A stretch of 64,000 nt of DNA. Source: Paracyclopina nana. Lineage: Eukaryota > Arthropoda > Copepoda > Cyclopoida > Cyclopettidae. Shown piece by piece: positions 55,429-64,000 of the stretch; position 1 is the stretch's first letter; every line of letters begins with the position of its first letter. The position numbers and the translations under genes were made by a program. The DNA is taken from NCBI GenBank assembly GCA_019096065.1, contig JAGUCH010000002.1, forward strand, positions 4,290,501 through 4,354,500, read 5' to 3'. The notes beneath the pieces are model-generated. The model saw nothing but the letters and a program-made list of their open reading frames with translations. It ran no database searches and was not told the origin of the DNA.

Positions 55429-56765
55429 TCACGCAACCTGCTTTTTAGGTGGTTGCGGAGCCCATTTGGCTTTCCGGGAGGGAATTTTCCGCGAGAACTT
55501 TGGCTTCTCACTTGAATGGGTTACAAAAGTTTGAAGTGAGAAGAACTTGGTGTAATCTCTAGATCCAAGGCTGACAATGTGCTCAAATCCACATGGGGAA
55601 GAAATGTCCTTCTTGTCGGGGACTTTGATGTATTTTCGCCGTTGCCTGCAAAAAATAGCAGATTAATTGATAATTTTTTAATGTTTGTTTAGCTCCGTGC
55701 GAATCTTCTTTGTTCTAGCATACAGAGTGATATCACTTAAATTAGCATCTCCTGAATACGAGCCTGTATGATTATAGATAGAATGCTTATTAAATAGCCA
55801 CAACAATTTCATATCACTATAATATCTCTCGTTTTCAGGAGGAAGCAAAACTGGCAATATTAAAGGTGGGATTTTCTGTAAAAAACGTTGCCTTCCTCGC
55901 TCCCTTCACATCAATGTAAAGCTAAAATGTCATTAGTATTTGCTTGACTTTTAGCATTTGATGGTGGCTGCATGTTTTTAATTGTTCATTTTGGCACATG
56001 TCTACTGATGAAACCGGATATTTTTCTAAACTTTGAAATGGAACTCAATAGAAATGCCTGAGCTACTTACCTTTTAGCTTCTTCAATAATGGCAGCTTGA
56101 ACTGGTGTCAGCCTGTAAGGGCCACTTAGGCTAATGTTAGCTGGGTCTGAGGTCAGCACATTTAACGCGTCATAAAATTCCTGAGCTGCACTGATTGAAT
56201 CAAAACTGAAGCCAACCATCCTGGAGTGATCGGTGGACACATGCATGGTGTGAAAAAGGCAATCTAGTGATATTTGATATTTCGTCAAATTGTCAACGAC
56301 ATCTTTCCACAAGACAAAGCCCGTTCCCTTTTCCACCAGGCATATTTGTATTTGCCTTTTATTTCTGGACTTGGTATTGCCGAGGTCAAAAACCAACACT
56401 GGAATGCCAGTAAACGTGAGAGTCCAATTGATGTTTGCCTCCTTGTTGTGGTCATGAGTCAAATTGATCTTGGGGCACCCATACAAGTTAGCTAGGCACT
56501 TGCACACAAACACCCTGGACTTGTGGCCTTTCAGGCAGCATTCACTGGCCTTCACGTCTTGTGGGCTCAGAGCCAGTTCATCACTCATTTCTGAAGAATA
56601 AGTCGATGTATCCGAGGAATGCAAGTACATTTCAGATTTGTACATTTTGTCCTCTTCTTCCAGGGTGGGAGAGTACTTGGTGTGGTCATAGTACAAAGTT
56701 GGCGAGGACGCATAATGCAGACTTTCTTTGGCACTTTTGGACATTAAATAACGTTGAGCTGTCAT
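55429..56765 (-). CDS. WH1/EVH1-like plus CRIB-domain protein, 303 aa
   Basis: Exons 56765-56071 and 55645-55429, with a 425-nt intron in phase 2. Residues about 85-215 form a PH/WH1-like fold (WTLTFTGIPVLVFDLGNT, VLWKDVVDNLTKYQIS, MVGFSFDSISAAQEFYDAL). A basic linker and a CRIB-like motif (VPDKKDISSPCGFEHIVSLG; compare the I-S-x-P-x-x-F/H-x-x-H core of WASP and PAK) follow. The C-terminus is basic and Pro-rich (KAKWAPQPPKKQVA). The layout resembles a WASP minus its actin-binding VCA tail, suggesting a Cdc42/Rac-binding adaptor. That role is inferred. Confidence 0.75.
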
Positions 56766-58544
56766 GGCTGTGGTGTTGACATTGAACGAGGCTTATGTGT
56801 GAACTGTGGGATGTTCAGGTGGTTGTAGAAGTAAAATTCCGGGCGCTAAAAATTCTTGCGCGTGAGGCGCGCATCGGTCGTTCAATAACAGGAACTATTA
56901 ATGACATCATACATCCTCATTGCTGAAATCAATTGAATGCGTGTAGCCTGCAACTGAAGCCTGATTAAAGATCTAGGTATTCAAAAAATCAAAGCAAAAA
57001 TTCATGGGTGAGAAAACAAGCTAAATAGAAACATAAATAAAAGCAAGATTATTAACAAATATTGAGCTAGCCTCTTTATTAACTTAGAAGTACTGAAAAG
57101 GATTTTTTTAAATAAAAGAGTCATTGGACGTATTAGTACATAACCTCATAAGGACATGTATTAATTGCCTTTTGGACCTTGGATGAATTCAGGCATTTTG
57201 TTTGAGGAAAATTTAAAGCGAATTGGTAAAAAAGAAATGATTTTCGAGAAACAATTGATAATCTAATGGAAACTTTCGCCGCGTAGCTATATCTGGAATT
57301 TGTCATTTCATGGGGAGGAAAAGTTGACATTGCATTTTATGATAGGCTAGAAAAATGCATGACACGCCAACTTCGAAATAGCTTTGTTGAAATAGTGCCA
57401 ATTAGCCGAAATACCATATATTGCCTCACTAAAAGTGGAAACCTCATGTATCATCAGATCTGAAAATTATCAGCAATTTTCATGTAATTAGGCTGGATCT
57501 TGTTATCTTCCTGGCATGGGAAAATAAGTGCCAAGGATTTTCAGTGGCAACCATAAAGATTTTCAACCAGTTGGTTGGGGTATGACGCAATTATTCAACA
57601 ACTTTGCTCCTTTTTCGACTCGTTCTTTCCTGTCACAAAAACTTAGTTAGACCACTTATACAGATCTTTTTAATTAAGACATAGCAGCAGGAATTTTTCA
57701 TTGTGCTTTATCTATGGACCAGGTCACGAATGGCTCCCCCAAAAATTGGCACTATGGCGAAACGTGACTTTGCATGAGAAAATAAATCTATGATTACCTT
57801 TTAAAGGCACCTATTGAATTTTGTAACCATTTTCAACAAACTGGAATTCATGAAGTAGCTGAAGAAATCAACCATTGCCATATTACGTTACTATTCACTG
57901 TAGGAGTTAAAGTTGCATCATTGTTCTCAGATTTGGGAACTCCTCTCATGCACGACAATTTGGAAACCAAATTATTTCAGTTGCAACACCAACAACTAGT
58001 CATAAATGTGTCCATCATAAATAACACATATATCAATACTATGAAGTCTTGCGACCAAATCCAAGTATTTTGGTTTTAATCAAATCTGGTCAAGGTCAAG
58101 GCATTTTTGTGGCATTGATCCAAAATTCACCAGGTCATTTCATTAATTGCCTTCATGTCTGGTCATTGTGGATAAAAAACCGTTGATCAATCAGCCTGAC
58201 AGCAAAGCCAGAGTGTCAGTAAATAGAAGCAGTGGAAACAAAAGATTGATACCACCAACTGTAAGCCAAGATAGCCTTGGATCCACTGAAGATCTCTTGG
58301 ACCAGTAATTGGCACCACTTCCCCAAGATGGACACAAAATAATCTAGTTCAGAGGTTTTGCAATACAGCACAATTGTAGCCTTGAAAAAAGCCATGTGCT
58401 CATTTGCGTCAAAACATGATAAATGAATTGGAGGCGAGTTTCGGTCATGGGCACTTTTTTGCGCCTCCAGTCAAAAAGCAATCTAACGCATCATATCACT
58501 TTTGAGTGAAATTAGTAATTAGCTGACTCAAAACGAGCGGTGCC

Positions 58545-58826
58545 CAACCAGAAATTTTCCCTAGTTTTCTTAAAGTTATTGTAACGTGTTAGCACTCCTT
58601 CGTTTTACCCAGATTGAGTTTATGTCGTTATGTAACATTAACTTCAGTACCACCTATGTAAAAAAATTGAAAAAAATGGAAGGTGACACGGAAAATAGGT
58701 GTTTTCGATTTTACCAAGGTGTCAAGGCAATTAATGTTACATAATGACTTAAACTCAATGTTGATAAAACGTATAAGTTTCACTGAGAGTTTTTTAGGCG
58801 TATGAGGGCTCTGAATTTCTGGTTGG
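58545..58826. repeat. Imperfect inverted-repeat (MITE-like) element, 282 bp
   Basis: Ends match as 13-bp inverted repeats (CCAACCAGAAATT at 58545-58557; its complement at 58814-58826). Inner blocks at 58613-58641 and 58731-58759 pair over 29 bp with 2 mismatches, and a CGTTTTA block pairs between them. No flanking duplication is visible, so it is probably old. Confidence 0.65.
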
Positions 58827-60154
58827 ATGAGACGAGATAAGCACTTGAAGCGTGACATTTATAATGTGGTTGTAGGCACTAATCCATTAAAATTCCTTTT
58901 TTCTTTGACCAAGTTATTCTGTGGCCATTTATGAAGCGTCCATTTAGCTTCCTCTTGTTTGAAATTAGATTTTTTTCGACACTTCCAAAGAGGCACAGAT
59001 TTACTACAAAGAGATGAAACCGCTTCTCACGGAAGCTTCCGACAAAACAAAGGCAGAATTCCAGAACCCAGGGAGAAATTTGGCCATTTTCAAGGCTGCA
59101 GGATATATCTGTACGTAAAGATGGGCTAACCATTATAATTGCGCTCGGTTTTACCGCTTGGCATCGATGCAGTCAGCTGTTCGTGTCAATATGGCTCTTG
59201 TTGGCCTGTGATTAGGCCCCAAGGGTCAAAGTGGATGAGAAATTTGAACTTGGGCAAAATTTTACCTGCGGCTAAAGCCACAAAGCCGCGAACACCATAA
59301 TGACTTTTATATTCGGAAAATCCGCTCCATTTTTCAAGGACATATCTGGTCACGAATCTGGGCCCATTTTATTCAGCCATGAAGAAGTATAGACATCATC
59401 CACAGAGCTGCCTAACAGCAATTACTATATTTATGTCAAATCGATAGTCAGGAAAATAACGATAGGACTGAAAGAGGAAATTCCTGGACCCTGAGTTTTG
59501 TTTTCAAACCCTTCCGAGTGACTCTCACATTTTAAAGGCAGTTGCAATTTGTATCAATTGTGGGTCACTTCGATTTCTGAAAAGTGCCCAGCCCAAGAAA
59601 CATCAATTTACTCTCGGTAATCTTGGCAGAACTCCTTCAAAGAAATCGTATCGGAATGGGAAATCAACTAGCTTCATGAGAGTTGCAACGAACTCAGAAA
59701 AAGGGACATTATGCAGTACAGCTCAATGTGCCATTGAGTGAATATGTGGAGCTGAGGCTACTGACATAACCTGACTCAATTTTGGTTCCTGATTTGTCAC
59801 AGATGCTGAACTTGGCTAGCAATAAATAGCAGCCTGAAAATTGAGTGGGGAGCAATACCCCACTAAAAAGGGAAACTGCACTTCAATATTTTGCCGATGT
59901 TATGACAACCCAAATTGAGATTTGCTCTGGCTTTAAAGGGACACCTCAAATTGATTTTTTATGCGCCTTGGCACACGGGAGGCTGTGTAACATCTGCAAG
60001 ACATCATCATATTGAAACTAGGATCCCAGAATGAAACTAGGGCGTGAGCGCTCAGGACCAGTGCCAATAATTATTGTGATTTTCCTTTCTGTTTTATAGA
60101 CACCACTAGGTGGAGTGCTCACTTTTAAAAATGTTATGTTAGAGTGATTTTTTC

Positions 60155-60728
60155 ATTTTATATGATGGAAAGTAATTTTCGCATGTATAATTCAGTTTAC
60201 CAATTCATCTCAGTTCATATAACTACACATATATAAAGGCTCAGACGTTTTACTTTATCAAGTGACACCCATTATAAAGTATTTTATAAGGTGTGTTGCT
60301 CCTCTCTTTGACCAGATATTGTCCAAGAAGTAAATCCCATTGCAGAAAAAAGGAGAAAAAATGCCTTGCATGGGGATCGAACACTGATCATCTAGATTAG
60401 GAGTCCGACGCTCTACTGATTGAGCTACCAACATGTTATGTTAGAATTTCTTTTTATTCTTCTTCTAAGCTGAGCTAAGCTTAGCAGAGGAGTAGAGTCT
60501 CTATCAGAGATTCCTGTCAAAACGCGATCTAACACCTCTTTTAGCTTCAAAAACAGCCAAATTGAAAATGCACACTTTTTAAGTGATTCATTAACACTTT
60601 CGGCTAATCTTGCACTACTGAGGGCCTCTCAACCCAAGCCCTCAAAGTAATGGATCAAATGCTAAGTCAAGATTGCCTGGTCTGGTAACTTCATTAACAT
60701 TTGAAAATTACTTTCCATCATATAAAAT
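60155..60728. repeat. 26-bp perfect inverted repeat pair, 522 bp apart
   Basis: 60155-60180 is the exact reverse complement of 60703-60728. Sequences beyond the 26 bp do not match in either direction. A tRNA-like sequence lies between. This may be the ends of a decayed element. Confidence 0.6.
60365..60436 (-). pseudogene. Decayed tRNA-like sequence (tRNA-Arg CCT-like)
   Basis: On the minus strand a D-arm (TAGCTCAATCAGTAGAGC), an anticodon loop CTCCTAA (anticodon CCT) and a T-loop TTCGATC are in the right order, as are pol III A and B boxes. The anticodon stem has mismatches, and the acceptor and T stems pair poorly. It is a tRNA pseudogene or the head of a tRNA-derived SINE. Confidence 0.5.
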
Positions 60729-61626
60729 CGTATATATGTGTAAACAAATTATAAAACAGGCTTACAAAATGTCTGAGCTCATTTTACAAAGTAAAAATCT
60801 CGTAGCATTACTTGGCTCTCGCAAGCTCGAGCCCGCAAAGTTGCCACTCAATTTTTACTTAACAAAATTTGCTCAGCTATTTTATTAGCTTGTTTTATAA
60901 ATTGTTTACATATATAAATAGATATAATTGGTGCAATTATCCAACTAAGAGCTAAGAAAAAACGATGACAGTCCTATCAAGGTTGGATACAGAGGTTTGG
61001 TTTTCAAGCTCTTCAAGATCCCAATTTTTAGGTGACTGCTCAAGTATATACTACATCAAAAATTGTTTTTTTGTGTCCATCAAATTATAACTCTCAGCTA
61101 CATTCATTGAGAAAACTCAACCAAGGTGATGCTGCTCCCCTAGGTGGCAATTTTAGGCCAATCCAGCCACTGAATGGAAAAAACAACATACATGCCAAGC
61201 TTTCTAATTCAGCAAGGTTCCAAAAAGCTATTGCAATTTCAATTCTAAATATTCTAAATCAGGAAAACTGTCTCAGTTATTTTGTGCTTCATATTTAATT
61301 TGACCTTACTTTGAACTTTATGCATTTCATCGTCAATGTAGGCCAAATATGAGTAGCCACAAATCTATTTATCGTTATTTGGTAAACAAATGCAAAACCA
61401 CAAAAATAAATTCTTACATAAATTCGATGAATACGCCCCACATGGGCTCGTTGTATAAGCTGTCTTTTCAAAAGCCGGCTATTTAACAGCTCACGTTTAA
61501 TTCTCTCATGTCAATTATTCCATTCGGCTGCACATCGTGAAAAAGTTCCTAAAAAAGAGGTTTGAGATAAGGAAAAATTAACAGGGCTTATTACACTGTG
61601 CATGGCTAACTTAGATAATAAGAACT

Positions 61627-61634
61627 TATATAAG
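61627..61634 (+). promoter_or_regulatory. TATA box of the SDR gene
   Basis: TATATAAG lies 32 bases before the ATG at 61667, which supports this start and implies a very short 5' UTR. Confidence 0.5.
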
Positions 61635-61666
61635 GGCAAAGGAAAAGGTGATAGCAAACATTCACA

Positions 61667-62615
61667 ATGGATAAGTGGAGAGGTCGAGTTGCTTTGGTTA
61701 CGGGAGCTAGCGCTGGAATTGGAGCTTCATTGGCTCAAAATCTGGCCTTGAAGGGCATGAAGGTCGTGGCATGTGCCAGAAGGCTTGAGAAACTGGAGGA
61801 AATGGCAGATGAAGGTTGGAAATGCAATTCATTATCAATTCTACATTTATCACAGAGTATCTGCTACTCCTCTAGTCAACAAGGGGAATCATGGTGGAAA
61901 AATATTCCCCTACAAGTGTGACATGAGCGACTTTGAAAACATAGCGGATATGTTCAAATGGATAGAAGGCCAGGCTGAACTTGGTCAAGTTGATGTTTGC
62001 ATATGCAATGCAGGACTTGCTATCAATAAGACCCTGAGTGAACTGACTCCAGATGAGATGAAGCAAATGATGCACGTGAATGTAATTTCAGCCTCATATT
62101 GCACTCAATTGAGTGTACTCATGATGATGAAGAAGGGCATTGATGATGGTCATATCATCTTTATAGGAAGGTAATGAACTTTTCTACATTTTGCAAAAGC
62201 AGATTTTTAAAAATCCATCCACCTCCAGCTCAACTGCTCACAAAGTTGGAGTGCCGCCAAACATGGCTTTCTATTCTGCTTCCAAGCATGCCATGAAAAG
62301 TCTTCTTGAAGGATGGAGAAATGAAGTAGGGCACTCGATATTAAAATTAACTCATTGGTACATTATTTCATTTATTTATAGCTGAGGAGCAAGGGAAAAA
62401 ATGGAATCCGGATTGGAGCCGTGAGTCCTGGATTTGTCAAGACAGAAGCCATTATGGCCGCAAACAATGGCAATCAAGCATTGTCTGATATGATTTATGC
62501 AGCAACGCCGCATTTACTAGCTGATGATGTATCTGATGCTGTCATGGGTCTTCTAACAGCTAAACCCTACGTTCAAATTCATGATGTGCTTTTGAGGCAT
62601 GTTGATGAGAAATAA
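61667..62615 (+). CDS. Short-chain dehydrogenase/reductase (DHRS11-like), 257 aa
   Basis: Exons 61667-61814, 61876-62170, 62229-62325 and 62382-62615. Classical SDR motifs: TGASAGIG for the cofactor, an ARR after beta-2 that suggests NADP(H) preference, CNAG, a Ser in the IIFIGSS strand, YSASK as catalytic Tyr/Lys, and SPGFVKT. Length and motifs fit insect DHRS11-like 'farnesol dehydrogenase' type enzymes; the substrate cannot be told. The second acceptor is at 61875 (CCTCTAG), chosen because it keeps frame. The AATAAA overlaps the stop codon, and the convergent gene ends 10 bp away. Confidence 0.9.
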
Positions 62616-62625
62616 AAGTGTTTTT

Positions 62626-63703
62626 CTATTGTTTGTCATTCTTTTTCATGAACTCCATTATCTTTGGACAATGCAATAAACCAAGCTGGTATAGAGGTTG
62701 GCCCACAGTGAGATCTTCCATTTTGATGTGACTTGAGTGCTTTCCCCATAAATGAGCAGAATAACTATTGACTAGATCAAACTGAAGCTCTTTGTCATAG
62801 AATTGCCTCCACTCTCTCCATGGAATAGGATAAAAAGCATTCGGGTGAAACACTTCGATGCCATAGCAAAGTTCAGGTCTCATCAAATCCAGATCTTTGG
62901 TCGAGCAAAGCTCTTTCAGAACTGCAGTTACCAATTTGGGTCCGTTGGCACCCCAATCTTGTCCATCAAAGTGGTACTTCATGTGTTGCAAAAATCTATC
63001 CAGTACTGGATGATCCTTTTGGAATCTCAAAACTCCAGTAGCTGAAAATACTTCAATTTCGTAATGAGTAATTACAAGAATATTGACTCCTCTTACCAAT
63101 AAATGGAAAACTCATGCTTTCTCTTCCTATAAAATTTGGCACTTCCATTGGTAGTTGTTTCAGCACCAGAGCATCCAAATCCAAGTAAGTACCTCCAAAT
63201 CTGGAGAGAACTAGGAATCTCAATACATCACTGAGATGTGAAACCAAAAAATATGACGATTCTATCACTTTTTCAGTCCATAGACTTTCCAAGGGACTTC
63301 CCTTGATAAAAGTTTGAACATGAATGTATTTGGCGTTGATGTTGGTGTATTCAGCTTGTAGCAAAGTCAAGTATTTGTCTTGGATCACAGGTGAGGTCAT
63401 CAATGCATAGATGCTTTGGTTTGGATGATATTTGGCAGCACTTTCAATGACGCAAAGATTTTTTAGCTCAAATGCCAATCTACCAGATGTTTCAATAAAG
63501 TAAATGCTATCATGTCGTGGCAAGATCTCAGCAAGTCGCCAATTCATTGCTAGATTTTGGTCCATAACTTGATCAAAGTACAAGTACTTCGTTCTAGGCT
63601 CAGGCCAGTGGGAGGCGATATAAATCAAGGTCCAAGTTCCAATTGTAAGCAGAACACAAAGCCAAAAAGTGCCAGCCAAAGACTTGATTCTATAAAACAC
63701 CAT
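62626..63703 (-). CDS. Alpha-1,4-glycosyltransferase (A4GALT/Gb3-synthase-like), 340 aa
   Basis: Exons 63703-63097 and 63041-62626. The ATG at 63703 places a TM helix (LAGTFWLCVLLTIGTWTLIYIA) near the N-terminus, as usual for type II Golgi enzymes. An upstream in-frame ATG at 63799 would add 32 residues but overlaps the divergent gene. The catalytic domain has the DXD motif in GGTYLDLDALVL after LSDVLRFLVLSRF. The C-terminal Gb3-synthase region has DWGANGPKLVTAVLKELC and a HLWGKHSS motif. Relatives transfer galactose or GalNAc in alpha-1,4 linkage to glycolipids; in insects the known one makes alpha-1,4-GalNAc glycolipids. Confidence 0.88.
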
Positions 63704-63786
63704 TTCAGCCTTATCTATGTTTTGAAATGCCTTATCTCCTACTCTGCTCAAATGTTGAAGCCTTATCTTTTTGTTGTGGCAAACAT

Positions 63787-64000
63787 GAAGGTGCTTCATG
63801 TGAAAGTGAAAAAAGCATTGCTTTTCATCCTTCTTTCAATCATTGGCATTGTCTTATTGTGCCACTTATCATTTCAGCCAAATGATCAGCACACAAAAAG
63901 AACATCAGCTCAAGATTTGTCCAATGCCTCAACAACAGAAAAGAACATACATGAGGCCTTTTTTGACTTTGACTTTGAAGATGTTAAAATATATGGAGAG
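63787..64000 (+). CDS. Start of a type II membrane protein (partial at window end)
   Basis: An ATG at 63787 opens 71 codons with no stop: a short basic tail (MKVLHVKVKKA), a TM helix (LLFILLSIIGIVLLCHL) and then a Ser/Thr-rich stem. This matches the N-terminus of a Golgi glycosyltransferase. Because its neighbour is A4GALT-like, a divergent paralog is plausible but unproven. Confidence 0.6.

Larger units (their letters stand above)
56766..61666. other. Gene-free 4.9-kb interval
   Basis: No coding exon is supported. It contains an imperfect inverted-repeat element at 58545-58826, a 26-bp perfect inverted repeat pair at 60155/60703, and a decayed tRNA-like sequence at 60365-60436. The remaining sequence is AT-rich with no recognisable function. 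Confidence 0.45.

Noticed and set aside
60365-60436. A functional tRNA-Arg gene
   Set aside because: Acceptor and T stems do not pair and the anticodon stem has mismatches, so it is listed as a relic.

Overview
The window is eukaryotic and animal. Its genes are split by short GT-AG introns, mostly 50-70 nt. The gene set points to an arthropod with a compact genome, most likely an insect or close pancrustacean: an EcKinase/CHK-type kinase, a kainate-type glutamate receptor, a foraging-like cGMP-dependent kinase, Axin, presenilin, a core alpha-1,3-fucosyltransferase and an A4GALT-like enzyme. I cannot fix the species from sequence alone.

Layout. 1-6.6 kb: a glutamine-rich C2H2 zinc-finger gene (5' end probably cut by the window), an MBD-domain protein and a secreted protein of unknown family, all on +. 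6.7-11.3 kb (mostly -): a lone first exon of an ALP/Enigma-type PDZ gene, an F-box protein, the Mps1/TTK spindle-checkpoint kinase and a small secreted peptide precursor. 11.9-15.9 kb (+): a 15-exon kainate-type receptor. 16.2-21.9 kb (-): cGMP-dependent protein kinase, whose first visible intron carries an acidic secreted-protein gene on the opposite strand. 25.2-27.9 kb (-): Axin. 30.1-32.2 kb (-): an ER-retained carboxylesterase-like gene that lacks the catalytic serine and carries an apparent one-base frameshift. 32.6-35.6 kb (+): DIS3/Rrp44. 35.6-36.1 kb (-): a small secreted protein. 36.2-46.9 kb (-): the fucosyltransferase. 47.2-56.8 kb: mS37/CHCHD1, PSMD9, an EcKinase-like gene, presenilin, a four-TM protein and a WH1-like/CRIB protein. 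56.8-61.7 kb: gene-free, with inverted repeats and a decayed tRNA-like sequence. 61.7-64 kb: an SDR, an A4GALT-like glycosyltransferase, and the start of another type II membrane protein on +.

The main discovery is at 36961-45952. A 9-kb foldback-type DNA element sits inside one intron of the fucosyltransferase gene. It has 69-bp terminal inverted repeats (3 mismatches) and a perfect 8-bp target-site duplication. Its arms are tandem arrays of a CG-rich 131-bp unit, about 44 copies on the left and about 10 inverted copies on the right. Between them lie a separate 159-bp tandem array and a nested 143-bp hairpin MITE with a 5-bp target duplication. Removing the element and one duplication copy leaves a 55-nt intron, the usual size here, so the insertion site can be read to the base. 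The many long open frames over the arrays are not genes.

Gene packing is tight. Several convergent pairs end within 10-20 bp of each other (DIS3 with the small secreted gene; SDR with the A4GALT-like gene), and several pairs diverge from shared upstream regions. All gene models were spliced by eye from reading frame, splice sites and family similarity; there was no transcript evidence.
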